64,000 nt of DNA from Datnioides undecimradiatus (Eukaryota > Chordata > Actinopteri > Lobotiformes > Datnioididae), in the NCBI GenBank assembly GCA_008933995.1, contig WARS01000013.1, positions 14,945,806-15,009,805 on the forward strand, read 5' to 3'. The translations under genes were made by a program, and so were the position numbers. The notes beneath the pieces were generated by a model. That model made no database searches. It was not told where the DNA came from and saw only the letters and a list, made by a program, of their open reading frames with translations. Positions 41,500-55,364 of the stretch are shown here, one piece after another (position 1 is the first letter of the stretch; every line of letters begins with the position of its first letter).

Positions 41500-43304
41500 C
41501 GTGTCATGTTAGGTCACAGTGCAGCCATAGTGTGTCTCTAGGGAATTGCTCTAGAGGGCAGGAGTTTCCCTAATTATAGTTTACAATAGCAGACAATACA
41601 TGGGTTGTACATTCTCTTAATGATTTCACTGAGGCACAGTGACCTCCAAGCAAACTAAAAAAAGCAGCTTTCCCATCAGTCAACATGTCTGATTTAGTTG
41701 GATTTTCATAAATTAGTTGGATGTTGGGACACAGCTATTGATATTGACTGTTCAGCTCCACTGTGTTTGTGACCATTCATCTGAGTGTTATATCAGATTG
41801 TGGAAAACAAAAACCAAAAATCAGAGACTCTGGTAAAGCTTAAGAGATTGTTTGGCATTTGGGGAGGGGCCGATCAGAAAAAAAGCTGAAAACACAAGGT
41901 CAAAGAGAAAACAATCCAAAGGGATTGAAAGAATCAAAGATGCAAATATTATCAAAGCATTCAGTGTCAAATAAACTTACAGAGACATGAAGAAACAAGA
42001 GGATCAATGATAAAACCTGGAATACTTGGAGGACGCAGACCTAAAAGAGGCCAAAAGGGATTCAAACTGAAAAAAGATCCTTGGACAGCAAGAATAGCTC
42101 AAACTGTCAGACAGGCACAAGGTCTGTGAACATGATAGTGAAGTGTTCCCGCTGGTAGAATAAAGACATTTCAAGTTTCACAAGTTACTAAAACCACATG
42201 GGCGAAATAGTCTCTTCTGTTTCTCGGATCAGAGGATCTTGATCAATAACACAGACATGCAAAGTCACCTTGAAATCTTAGCTTTTGTTCAAGCCATGTT
42301 TCAGTGATGACTGCCTGTACCTGTAGGAAATACAAGGACATTAGTTGATAATATGCTGATTTACTAAAAGCACAGTGATGTTTAGTCAAGTGGTCATGCG
42401 TAAACTTAATATTCAACAGCTTTAGAGGAATAATTACCAACTCGCTGTCGTGATGAGTGTAAGATAACCATCTCATGTCTGTGTATTAAATATGAAGCTG
42501 AAGCCAGGACTCTGCTGCCATGGCTCGACCTAAAAAGTGTAAACAGGGAAAAAAAGCTAACCTTATTCTGAACCTTAAGTTATTTAGCTATTTAATCATG
42601 TAACTGGTCATATCTACTCTGTTTAATATGTGCAAAAACATTACTAAAACATCATTTCAGAACAGCAAGTTGCATTTTTACTAGGGGTTACAGCTATTTC
42701 TCAGCCGAGAGCAATGACCTCCTGAGGTCTAGCTGCTAATGCCTTGTCACAGCTGTTGTCTGCACGTACAGTAATGCAACATAAAATGATAACTTGTCGT
42801 TTTTGCACAGGTTAAACAAAGGAGATATAAAGTGTCACACCCTGCAGAAAGTTAGCTATTTCAACCCTATGCACTTCTTTATGCTAATAAGCTAATTGTA
42901 CAGACATGACAGCTGTGGCATGTTGGTCTTCTACTTCTACCCTAACTCTCATAAATAAAACCAATACGGGAGCAGCAGAATTTCTCAAAATGTTGAAATA
43001 TTTTAATTTCCTTTAGTCCTTAGTATTGGACAGAACATGGCGGCACTGAAACACCCTGTAGCAAGTCAGTGATGAAATACATTAAGGCGATCCCAGATAA
43101 TCCAAAGGTAACAGAATATAAATGGTAGAAACAATCTGGAACCTTTATAATTATTCATAGATATTTGATTTATTATTTTTCATTTGTTCAGCCACCACCA
43201 TAGAGTAACTGTATACTAACATTAGCATGATTTTTAAATTATACTACCATAACTGATATAATATTTGAAAACACAGCTGCAGAGGTTTAGGACTGCTGTT
43301 CTCT

Positions 43305-43400
43305 AACAGCCATATTACATCTTGCCCTAATGTCCTTGGGCAAGACTCTTAAACCCCCTACAGAGCCCACTCCGTTCAATGTATAATGTGCCCTTGAGGT
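43305..43400. repeat. Fragment of a common teleost interspersed repeat
   Basis: The phrase TGTCCTTGGGCAAGACTCTT followed by AAACCCCC resembles a widespread fish repeat that carries the words TCCTTGGGCAAGACAC and CACCCC. Only about 100 bp is recognisable and the class is uncertain. Confidence 0.4.
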
Positions 43401-43431
43401 GGAAAAGACTCCCCCTTCAACAACACGAGGC

Positions 43432-43578
43432 AAATAGTATTTTGATTGACCCACTGATTCAATCTCCCTGCCAGAAATTGGCAGTTGATGAATAATCCAA
43501 TTTAGACAATTAGGTCGATTGATGAGGAGAAAATGAGGAGGAGTGAAAACAGCTTGGCTACATGTCAAGTCAATTTAT
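43432..43578 (+). repeat. Diverged direct repeat, copy A
   Basis: This 147-bp unit aligns almost without gaps to 44270-44416. Shared blocks include AAATAGYATTTTGATTGA at the start, TTTAGACAAT in the middle, GAAATGAGGAGG-like sequence and a CARTTTAT end (Y and R mark differences between the copies). Similarity stops sharply at both ends. Confidence 0.8.
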
Positions 43579-44269
43579 TAATAATAATAAAAAAAACATA
43601 ATTAAAAATATGTGAAGCACCAAAAGCGTAATCTTAATTCTAATTATTATTTTCTGAAATTACACTAGCTATTTAATATAATTATGTTCTCAACAGTTTT
43701 TTTTCTTTGGATCTTCATATTCACAATTCTTGCTTCTTCTCAACCTTTCACACTCATTGCCCATCATATTTTTGAGCTTTCCGCTTTAATTGTTCACTAC
43801 ATGTTTCAAAATTGGGGAGAAAATAATTTATGTCCTTGACTGACTACTTCTTAAATAACTTCTTATCTTGAAGTAATTATGCATGAAACTGGTTTCGGGT
43901 ATGTTTTAATGTTTAAAAATATTTTTTAAACTTTTCAGCACACATTTGCCAGAATCTAATCTCCATGTACTAAATGTAATTTCATTTCTTCAATTATCAT
44001 TCCAGTTAAAGTTTTACAGTTTTACTTATTCTTTCTTCTAATCATGCAGCCATGCATAATGGAAATATCTATGGGGAAAGAAGGTCACCTCACCTTGTAC
44101 CTTTCTTCAGTGTGAATATTTGAGATAGTAATTCTCGGATGAATTGTACCTTTTCCTAAGATTACCTTGTAACCTTAAACTCAATGCTTGATGCACTATT
44201 CAGTAAAGGTAGTAAAGATTTCTTCATCAAAATAGGGGCAATTGTTCCTGAAACCCAGCTGAAAATTGG

Positions 44270-44416
44270 AAATAGCATTTTGATTGATTAGATGATTTGG
44301 TCTCTCTTCCTGAAACTGGCAGGTGATGAGAAATCCAGTTTAGACAATGAAGTGAATTGATAGGGAGGAAATGAGGAGGACTGAAAACCAGTTGACCACA
44401 TGGCAAATCAGTTTAT
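44270..44416 (+). repeat. Diverged direct repeat, copy B
   Basis: The second copy has the same orientation and length and lies 838 bp downstream of copy A. Substitutions are spread along the unit, so the duplication is not recent. The sequence between the copies is not obviously related to either. Confidence 0.8.
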
Positions 44417-47252
44417 ATATAGATCACCATTTAAAACAGCAAATGTTGACCAGAATGTTGTACAGAAAAGATGAACGTGTTAGACAGCTAGAATTAGCAA
44501 TAGACTAATTATAAGTAGAACGAAAACGAGGTTAGATGTAGGCTGCAAAGGGATTAATTGGCTAAATATCAAAGACATTTGTAGGTGGAATAATGGCAGA
44601 GAATAGAAATAGAATGTAGAAAAACTGGTATCTTAAAACCAAATGTTGGTTTGCTGATGCTTTCAGAAGGAGCTGCTGGTGAGTAAAAAACTGAAAGACT
44701 CCCAAATAAAGAAACCCATTTAAGGTTAAAGATTGTTGTTTAATTGTTGTTGGAAGCAATCTGAGAAACTGAAAAATGACGACCTTTGTCTTGCTTTTCT
44801 TCAGTTTGAGAAAGGTTTTCGCCATCTGGCACATGACATCAAGGAAGTGAAGTGAACAGACTTTTCTAGTCGTACAAAAGTTGCAGCTTTCTTGCTCTTC
44901 TTTAGTGAGTCGCACAGGCCATATAAGGCTCTAATGAATGACGACAACAAACGTGTTTGTTAGCTAAAACCCACCCCGCTTCATTACTGCTGCCACACCT
45001 ATCAAGCTTTCCATTCTCGCATGGCACAGATGCAGTTTACATTGAGTGGCACTTGACTATCCACTTGAAATTGAATTCTCAGCTGTGCAAAGCATTTCCC
45101 AAGGAAATTCCTATATCGTAACCTATTCCTGTTTCCCAAGGACACTTTGGCATGCTGACTAGAGGAAGCCAGGGAAAAGTAACAAAAGCCACAGCTATAT
45201 GTAGCAAAGAGGGCTGAACAACTAATCAAATTTTATTTTCAATTTCAATTTAGCCTCCAGCAATTATAACAAGATAAGATTAAGTGATTATTGCTTATTG
45301 CTAAGTTATGTTTGTAGAGCACGCAGGCAAAGTCATTACACACTGTTACAGTCCCAAAACCTGGTTTAAATAAGTTAGAGGAGAGTCCAAGTATATATGT
45401 TTTCTGTGCAAGTTCTCTACAGTACTGGCTCTCCACAGTAACAGCATGTCTTGAATTTTAACATAAACACTATTTGCTATATCCCAGGCAGAGATAGTCC
45501 ATTTATTGTTTCTTTTGATTGGATTTATTTTATTCATGTTTGCTATCTTTGCAAGCACATCCACTAAATGAAGGAGACTGCAACAACACACACACAATGG
45601 TTCGGAAACATGTTATTCCTGAAACTTGAGACCATCAGGCATGATTTACTGGTCTCAAGTGAAGGACCCCTGAGATTTTTAATATGACATGATTCTTACA
45701 CATGCATTTCTATTTTTGCTCAGGATTTTTGATTGGATACTGGTGCTAGGAAATGGAGGAGCAGTGCACTGCCTGCACTTTTCACACTCCTTCATGTTCA
45801 TTTACTCGAGCATTTAATGTACTTTGGTGCCGTTTAGAGAGCCATGGCACAGTCACAGTAAAGTCGATTTTGAGAAATTCAGTGCTTTGACCAGAGTTTG
45901 ACACTGTGTTAATGCATCAGACAACTTAACACATTCAGATTGAAGCAAAGATGTGTGGAAATTGATTTTTTTTTCCCCATGTTCTGAACACAGCAATGAA
46001 ATTCATTTGTCAGACACATGGTGACAGTCTTGGTATTATGGGCCCAACAAAGGCTTCCATCTCAGTCATCCTGCTGTTTTCCTGTGAAACACATCTTCAT
46101 ATTAGTATCAGTGCTGCTCTCACTCTCATTTCTTTTGTGCCCATCAAGCTTGTTTAGCCATTAGTCGGTGCATTAAATAATTACTAGGTGTATTTCTATT
46201 TGTCTTTGCATGAAAGACTGTAACACAGACTACATTGTCTGACAATACAGAGTAACACCTCATTTAACCTCCGTGTGTTTGCTTCAAAAAATTGATGTGT
46301 GTGTTTGTTTGTGGCATTCTGGGAGGTTACTTCTTTGCTTTCACCTCCCCTACAATTTGAAATTCACATTAGATTACCTTTTCTGTCATATCTACAGTTT
46401 ACATAAAATTCACCTGACAGCTTGATGGAAATACTGTGGCAAAGTAATACCGAGCGCCATTTGTCAAGGAAATGCTTTGCACTAGTGAGCATTCAATCTT
46501 TTTATGGCACAGATGAAAAACACAAAGCTTATTAATTGAAACAACGGAACAGTTCTTCCAGATCTCATTTCCCACATCTTTTCACTTTTCCTCAGCTGTT
46601 CCTTAGGACTTATCCTTCTCTTATATCACCTAAAATCAATTGTTGTAAAATAAATAAAGTATCCCAAATTTAAATTTCTATTGTCAGACAGACAGGGACT
46701 TATCGATACATAACAGGTATAATCCCATACTCTGGTATGTCCCTTTCATCTCTGACACTTTCTTCCATGTGTCTTTTTTGTGCAAAATCATACATCTCGG
46801 GGAAACTCTAGACTGCCTGATCAATTTCTCCTAACTGTCAATATGGAGGGGCCTACAGCAGTCACAGTGGTGTTGTTGTTAATTTGCATAAAGTTAAAAT
46901 TTGCTCAACACCATCCCTTGGCTCATGGCACTCTTGGCACTGGTATTGTGTTATGCTTTTGTCACACTAACAAAAACGGTTTCTGTTTAGAGCATCGTGT
47001 GATGATTCTCTGACATTTTACAACATGTTATTATTAAAACTAAATAAGTGGCAGATATATTAATACATATATTTGTTATATGACCTGAAGCTAGCAGCAG
47101 GGGAGCACCATGACCACAGTTTCTGTATGTGCTGCTGCACTGAACATTGTCTGACCCTCATTGTGACCTTGCACATTTCCCAATCGCCACTATACTGTTT
47201 CTCTGAGCAATCCAAGACACACACATACACTTCCCCTACTCCTCACAGCCAG

Positions 47253-47253
<1 letters not shown>

Positions 47254-47297
<44 letters not shown>
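47254..47297. repeat. (AC)n microsatellite
   Basis: About 22 uninterrupted AC units. Confidence 0.95.
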
Positions 47298-47303
<6 letters not shown>

Positions 47304-50300
47304 TCTGCTGCTGTGTCAGTTCACAGGGCCTGCAACCTGATTCCTCGGTTTCAAAAGGCAGTAAAGCTGCTAGCCACTGCCCACCTACCTGCCACTGATA
47401 AAACATGGCTGATTCCCCGTGTCGTCACAGGTCAGCACTCAGAGAGACAGCACAGCACCACGTATTCAGTTACACCGCCTCTTCTCTCCGTCTGCTCTAC
47501 TGCCGCCCTGCTTCTACTTCAAATGATGACACAGTGTGAGAAAGAGGCCCCTGCTTATTTTGTGAGGGAATTCTCCAAGAATAATTCCCCGTTGGACATT
47601 TAATTTGCTCTCAGGCTGTAGGACCAAATGAATTATTTATACTCAACACCATTTCATAAAATATACACTTTTTTTACCTACTATATTCTTGAAGGTGCTG
47701 CAAGGACTTTCAAAACATCACTTTTTTTGACGTATGGTGGGGGAACTGCACATTCCTTGGTACCTCCTTCCTCAGTTTCAATTATTCTGTCTTAATAAAA
47801 AGGGAGAGAAAGGAGTGATAGGGTGTGCAGCAACAGGGACTACTGTTATACTATAGTCCTGAGACAATTAACATCCTCAGCACATAACATGTTTTACATT
47901 ATTAGAGAAATTAGCTCTATCCTGTGATTGTTTGCTTGGTGATATTATATTTTGAATCTGCAAAGGTGCAAATAATGAATTACATTTACTCTTATCACTG
48001 TAACAATGTGGGTGGGAGAGTTGTGTGTGTATTTTTGGAGAATTTTCAAAACGTTCAGGGGTCATCTGTTTACAAAAACAACAATGCAATAACATTATGA
48101 TTCAAACTATTCCAACTAACACTCTTAGTTCAACACGATTTAGTTTTTGTGTGAGGCCTTTCTGCTATTTCCGAAAACAACCTGAGCAACACATTGAGTA
48201 TGTGAGTGTGTCCTTCCCTTTAAACATATAGTCACTTACATTTTAACACTTTTTAAACTTTTATCCAAGTGTATTTTTGTACAAGCACTGATTTTACTTG
48301 ATTAAAAACCTTTAACCTACATTATTTCAGTACTTACTTGAGCGTAAAATTGTAGTCCTCGTTCCATCCCTGAGAATCTGCATGTAAACATGTAAATCCA
48401 TCAGCAAATGTTGTGTTGTTTGTCAGTGGATCGAAACTTGATAGTAATTATCCAATCACCATGGGGATCAGGTAAGACAGGATACCATATAACTGTCAGC
48501 CTTCAACATGCATAAAATGCTCGCTGGGTCGTGTATGTAACTCATATAACAATGACGACATTGAAAGTGGTCTCATGGGACTGAATAGCAATTAACGAGC
48601 AGGAAAATATCTCAGATTATAATTGCATGCATGCAGACAGCATAAGCTTCAGACTAATTAGCCTTTTGATTAGAACACCAATCTAAACAATCAGTGCCTG
48701 AATGCAGTTTGAAGAACATGATAATGGCAAATTTTTTACATGATAGTTGTTCCTGTAACCTCTCTATACATCTCTGGAGGATGAGCGTAGACATGTTTAT
48801 GTTGTTTTGATCGTGTGCGATTGTTGTGCAGCAGCTGTACAGCTGAGGTCCAACATGCTGGAAACTGCTGGCTCAGTTGCGAGTGTGAGGCTCTCCAGAT
48901 CCAAAAGTAGCATCTGCTCACCTCATCTCAGAGAACCGCACTGAAGCAGGAGACAGGGTTTCTCAAGCTTTCAGGGACGTGCTTGTACAAATACAAAGCA
49001 CTGCTTGACAAAAGCAGGGTTGAAAGCTTGACAGTCCAATCGCAGCATGTTGTATTGCATAAGCTGCTAATGCCCTGTGATGCATATAGTACATCCAACA
49101 GTGTTGATAGTATCAGAGCCAACCTGTTTCTGTCAAGAGTGATAATACGGTACAATAACCAATGTTCTCTTTATTTTGGACAACTCACCTGCACGTGTGG
49201 GTTTATACACGTAAGTATGGTGGGAAATTGCTGTGATCAAACTGAGTTGATGTGAAAGCATTCAGCACCATTTGCTGATAAGGAACATGCTGGATTCATT
49301 CAAACAAAGGCCTGTATAATTCAGAGCCAACTTTCATTTGAAACTCAGATTGTAATCATTTCCAGTTCAGGCCATCTTGAGAACCCTTGGTGGAAAGATC
49401 ACATACAATATGAATGATTAATGAAGCTTAGCACGATACTCTATCCATCCCAGTTTGTGGTATAATAATGCATAAACTAATCATAAATAGGCTCAGTAGT
49501 CATATGAAATATATTGTTACACAGTGTCCAATTTGGTCATGTCTACTGTGTTTAACATGACAAATACGTAGGAGGAAATAAAGTTATTTTATCAGACCGA
49601 TGAATTTCAAGTTTTGCTCTTACATCCTTCTCAGACTAAAAGACAGATGCTTTTTCAGGCATCCAAACTACATTATAAGTGCAGGGATGGATTGTGGTGG
49701 TGGGAAAAAGACCGTAAACAGAATAATTTTGGCAGAAGCAGGGGCCGGCTTATTAGGAGCACCGGTGGGATTTGACTTTCACTCTTTTGTCATTGAAAAT
49801 ATCTGCACATAGCTCTGCAGAGGAGACACAAATGTTTTCCTTAAAGAAGCAGCAGAATTAATATTTATAGAGCATTTTCAGGTTCCCTCCCACCACAAGC
49901 ATGACCTGCTCAATGACTTTGGTCACATTTGTCAGAAACAATACTAATGCTCAAAAATTGAATGATGTCAAAAAACAGACATAACAGTTGCATAAGCACA
50001 GGACTTTATCTGAGGTGATTCCTGTGGCTGCGTATGTACTAATTTGGACTTTCACTTTTTAAAAAGTTTAAAAAGTTAGTTTTAGAAGTATTAAAATCAA
50101 ACGTATCTACTAAAAATCCATCCTTCTACGCCCTTTCCCCCTATTCATGATGTTGAATCCAAACAATACTTTCATGCCATGATTATCTGTAGGTTAGCTT
50201 GCTTATGTTTTAGCATTTTTTGTTAGCAAGAAGAGATTACTGATGCATTTGGACTTGTTGCCCTAAACACAATAAATTGTGAATTACAAATAAAATGGTA

Positions 50301-50419
50301 ATTTTTCCTTGTTTGAATGGTAGTTTCAGTTTCATATAAAAAGTAACATCCCAGTAGGCTGCACCAAACCCAGGTTGAACCAGTTTCACAGCCATGCCAG
50401 CAGTATGACTCTTGTGTAC

Positions 50420-50740
50420 ATCATTTTGGTCCTAACTGAAATATTTCAACAACTATTGCTTCAATTGCCATGAAACTTGATACAGATATCTGCAGTCCAC
50501 AGAAAATGGATTCTACTGTCTTTGGTGATCGGGTGACCTTTCATCTACTTTTAGCGTTGTGAGATATCACGCCATCCATTTGACCATTAAGCTCTGACAT
50601 TCATGGGCAAATGTTATCATACAGGCAGGCTAAACAGAGATGGAGTATGTGGATGTTAGCATGTTGACGTTAGCAATTAGCCCTACAAACCACCGTGCCT
50701 TAGCCTCACAGAGCTTCAAGCATGACTGTACACTCTTTGT
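50420..50740 (+). mobile_element. Common teleost interspersed repeat, diverged
   Basis: The order of phrases matches a very abundant fish repeat. A TTTCAACAACTATTG segment is followed by ATTGCCATGAAACTTGATAC, a TTTGGTGATC...TGACCTTTCATCTA segment, a TTAGCATGTTGACGTTAGCA stretch near 50655, and finally CCTCACAGAGCT. No open frame survives. The class of the source element is not clear to me. Confidence 0.65.
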
Positions 50741-51483
50741 CTTGTTAAGTGGGTCAAATTTAAATTATAATGAAATCATTTTGAAAACTATGACTAATCT
50801 GCTTTTGTGGAAACAGATTGTAGCACAGCAGATGATCGAGTCTTCTCTCTGCGGGTTCCTCAGTCACCCACGTATTCCCCAAATGCTAATAAAAGAATGA
50901 TAAAATATTTACAATGAGTCTGCTTATTGTAATTGTATTGTATTATACCTGACTGAATGTGGTAAAGCCATTGAAAATCCTTAGCAGTTTCTTAACTAAA
51001 ATTAATATAGAGCTAAAGGAGTAATTTATTAACTGCAGCCAAGCATGATAATTATGCTAGAAACTGCCATATTGTTCACAAAGTCAATTTCCTTCACACA
51101 CTCAGCTGAGCAGCTCTCAGTTAGGTCTCTTCCAAGCAGTTGCAACAAAGTCTCAGTCCTCTGCTCCTAAATCAACTCTGTCCATCATCACAGGAGGAAA
51201 TCAGACCAGCGAGAGACAATGACTCATGCGGGTCTGCTCTGGAGTAATTATGATAATGATTCATTGTGTTTCATGGCAGTAACGGCTGTTGCATTTGTCA
51301 TTGTCTCATAGTCTCATTGTCTCATGTGTGCCGTTAACTCAAAGGGATGACCTGTCTGACAGGAGACGGCTGACCTCACATCTCTTTGTGATAAAATTGT
51401 GTGATAGTTGAGGTACTGTTTTTCTTTGAATTCCTCTAGGGGTTTCATATTGATATTATAATGGAAGATTGCCATCATCCTCA

Positions 51484-51522
51484 TTTGATGGCAGCATCAA
51501 ATTATTTGATGGCAGCATCAAA
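51484..51522. repeat. Two tandem copies of an 18-bp palindromic motif
   Basis: TTTGATGGCAGCATCAAA occurs at 51484-51501 and again at 51505-51522. Each is a 7-bp inverted repeat around GCAG, and the two are separated by TTA. The second is followed by GC, so it contains ATCAAAG, a TCF/LEF-type core. Confidence 0.9.
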
Positions 51523-52828
51523 GCATTTTAATCTTTTTTGCTCCTATGGTTGATTTTAGATTTTATTTTATAATGATGAATCATTGATGAATAACATGTC
51601 ACGCATACCACTTTCAAAGCAGAACACAATAAATGAAACATAAATTACAAACATGATACAAACTGATTTCATAATTAACAATCAATCTGAGCTGTCAGAC
51701 GGGCCTCTAGCTGGTCAGTTTCTAACTGCAACAAATGTGTACATGACCCAGCCATATGCACTCTAATTTCCTGTAGAGCAGCCATCCATTACTACTGTCT
51801 GATAGATGATAGTGAGGAAATGCTGAGGGATGCTGAGTCAATGAGCAAAAGATCTCCTCATGATTGATTTATAACCACAGGATGTGGTAAAGTTGGTGAC
51901 CTACAGCTCTTTGTACCTACAGGTATTCCTGGTTTGCCCTCTTTTCAAGCACATTCATTGGTCAGCAGGGAGCATTTTATACCTCATACAGTAAATGTTT
52001 TCATCATTCCCATATAACTGCACAACTCTTGCCTCATTGCCTTTGCTCTCATATTGAGTCTGTGCAGTTTATTTGCCCAGTGGACCCTCTGATGAAACAA
52101 TTCACAGGCAGGCTGTTAAATAAAATAAAATAATGAAATAAAATACAATACAATATTGGGGAAAAAACAGGTAGAAGTACTGTGGCCATATCAGAGGCAC
52201 ATTGCATGCATCACATGCATGTAAAAAAAAATAAATTCTTGCAATTATGACTTCCATATCTGTTATCTGTAATTATGAATTGATGTCACATTATTAGCTA
52301 TCAGACATCTCATAATTATGAGCAAACTACCTCACAGGTTTATCTCCTCTATTTAAAATGCTATCTTGTGATTTTAAGAGGAAAACCTGTCAGTTTTCAG
52401 TTTTACCTGAACAGTTACAATGCTACTGGTGATGATTCCATCAGCATCCTCATGCAGATCACAATCTACTTTTGACCTGACTGATTCCAGCGATTTAAGA
52501 TTCCTGCACAACCCGAATGTTGACAGTACATCTTTTTAAACCTAAAGGCCTTGAAATCCTATTTCAGTCAGCACCTCACTGCGAGCGATGCTGCCCGAGG
52601 TATTTCAAAACCTGATGACAGTTGTGGATTGTTTGCTCGTGTTGCCAGACCACTGTTAATGAAATCTGATCAAACTACATCACACACAGTCCTGATAAAC
52701 CAGATTAACTAACAGTTTGTGTTTTCATAGTTTTTGGTGTGTTTTGGGGTTTGTTTGTTGTTGTTTTTTTTGCATTTTTGCTTTACTGACAGTGGCTGCT
52801 CGAAAGAGACTTAAAGCGAAGGAATAGC

Positions 52829-52920
52829 TTGAATTAAACCTGGGTTGCTGAGGTCTGCTGAGGTGAAGACTTGAAAGCCTAAGTGGGCTGCATGGTGTGC
52901 TCTCTACCAGGTGAGCTGAA
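52829..52920 (-). mobile_element. tRNA-derived SINE head fragment
   Basis: On the minus strand an A-box-like CAGCTCACCTGGTAGAG is followed about 60 bases later by a B-box-like GGTTTAATTC. Spacing and wording match the tRNA-related head of a common percomorph SINE. The body downstream of the B box is not recognisable. Probably the same family as 57065-57235. Confidence 0.55.
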
Positions 52921-54104
52921 GTGGTAGTGATGAGATTTTTCTTAACAAAAATGGGTAGTAATGGGCTTTTTCTTAACAAATAATACCCAAACTTTAAGTC
53001 GCTAATATTTTAACTCAGAGAAACAAAGGGACACAATTTCATACAGCTTCAAAGTTGCAATTATAAGGAAGTTTAATCAGAGAGTGAAAAAGTGATCGCT
53101 GCTGTAATCATTGTTTCTTTTATTATCATATTTTTTCAGAATCATTTGCTAATATGACTAGTTTCAATACAGTTTTTACAATTATGAGAAAATTCAAGAG
53201 AGCCTCTCTTGATTTTTAAATTATTTGCTACAATGAACATGCTTCCCTAATCATATAATTTATATTTCTTTTTGCTTGACTAAAGTAAAGTCTTCCTTGA
53301 AACTTAAAGTTCCTCTATTCTGTCACATTAAAATGCATAACATAATAACATAACATTTATTGTTATTTTCAAAGATAAATTGTCCTCCTTTATGGCATCT
53401 TCGCATTATTCAGTAACCAGTAAAAAGAAACAAGAGAAGATGTGAGAAACAGGGTGTAATGGGCAGTACAAATCCTGCAAATATTATTTTTGCATGTTTA
53501 GGCCTTAGCAGGACAGAGTAGAGGGTTTTAGCCTGCCTCTCTGCATGACACAGGACTACCATACGGATTGGACAAGTGGCCTTTCGGGAAAGAGACACCA
53601 GTCTTTCTCTGTGTTCAAGCTCACTGAAAGTAACTTAAAACCCAAGACTGCGTCAGAGATAGGAAACGGATGGAATGGCAGTGAGAGGTGAAAGAAGGAA
53701 GAGCAAAACGTCTGATCTTCAAGACTGAACTGCTTTAATACAGACACGCCACAATGACTTGGTGATCCTTTAATGATGCAGGTCCAAAGACTGATCCTTA
53801 CGGAGACAGTTTCCTTTATTGTAGGAGTAAAACATGTGATCATTAAAGTTTAGGCATAGTTGAAAGAGTCACTGCTTAAAGTGGAACAAGAATGTGTAGG
53901 TGTATGAGGAGGGGGTGGAGCAACACTAATATTAGGTTATTCCCAGGTCAATCGTGGATTATCTCATAAAACAGGTCAGGCTTGATTAACAGTAATTAAG
54001 GGGTCCATTTGCCTAGTGCACTATAAGCTAGTAGTGATAAGCTAATAGTGGTGTCACTCACGGTGTTCAACCTGCTCTTCAGAGAGGTGAAGGAAACAGG
54101 AGTT

Positions 54105-54158
<54 letters not shown>
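54105..54158. repeat. (GT)n microsatellite
   Basis: A long GT run with one early CG interruption. A second, imperfect GT/GC-rich run follows at about 54236-54298. Confidence 0.95.
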
Positions 54159-54160
<2 letters not shown>

Positions 54161-55364
54161 CATGGCAGAGTCTTGAGACAGTGAGGGGAGATTCTGAGTA
54201 AATGTTTTGGAACAGTAGTGCATCTGTGTTTTAAACGTGTGTATGTGTGCGTGTGCACGCATGTTCGTGTGTGTGTGTGCGCACATGTACATGTGTGCAG
54301 GAGGAAAGGGAGTGATTTTGATGAATGTGTCCTGACGGATGGTGTAACCCCCCTAAGCCTGCCTCCACTTCCTCTCCAGCCCTCCTGTCATGGCTGAATA
54401 TCGAGGTCAAACCACCTTTCATATCTGTTCCACACTGCAAGGACACAACACAGAACAAGCAAACACCAAATAAGTAAACCCTGGAAATGCTGCTGCTTTC
54501 TTTCTTTTTACTCATTTAGGCAATTATTGCTCAAAATATAACATAATGCATGATTATATCTTATATAAATGTGGAACAACAATCTTGGAAATACTAAGTA
54601 TCATTCCAGTTTCAGTTAAATTAGATTAGCAGCAGCTGCATGCAGACGTTATGGTAAATTATGGAAATTTGAAATAGTGACCTTCAATTATTTCCCCCAT
54701 ATGAGGGCAACTTTTTAAAAATACAGCGTCAAAGTGCACCAGTCCCTCAGGTTGGATCAAAATTGCACCAGTGTCACCTGCGATCCTGAGTTTAATCACA
54801 GTTTAACAAGTTGTCCCTGAAATATCACCCATGTTTCAGGTCTGACAGACACAACCTGATCTGCGGACCGTCCCGTCCACTCACATCTGTCATCTCATGG
54901 AGGAAACACTGATCAGCAACAGGATGGAGGTCAAAGGTGGACAACACAGAAGCAGTGGTTCAGGGTTCAGTTAACAGGTTTTCATCTCTGTGTCATCTAA
55001 TGTAACATCCCTGGCAGCTGTGTGAATTTTGCCTCTGATGAGGTGAAAATAACAGATTGTGTTAATTTCTGGAAAATGTGCCACGAGAGACACTTAGCAG
55101 GAAAACAGCAGTATCATTTAGAGTCACAGGTCATTTACATGCCTGTTTCTAGATTACATTGCCTCACTCAGTTACAATGCCTGAGTTGTTGCAATAAGGT
55201 TTTATACATATTTTAAGCATTTAAATGCCATAGTATTAAATGTGGCTTTAACTGCTGCCTGGTCAACAAAACTATTGATACTGAGAATTTACAGGGATTG
55301 AATGTGACCATACATTGCCAGGAGATATAATTAGAGGCAGTATTTCCTGAGAGAGGGTTCTGTA

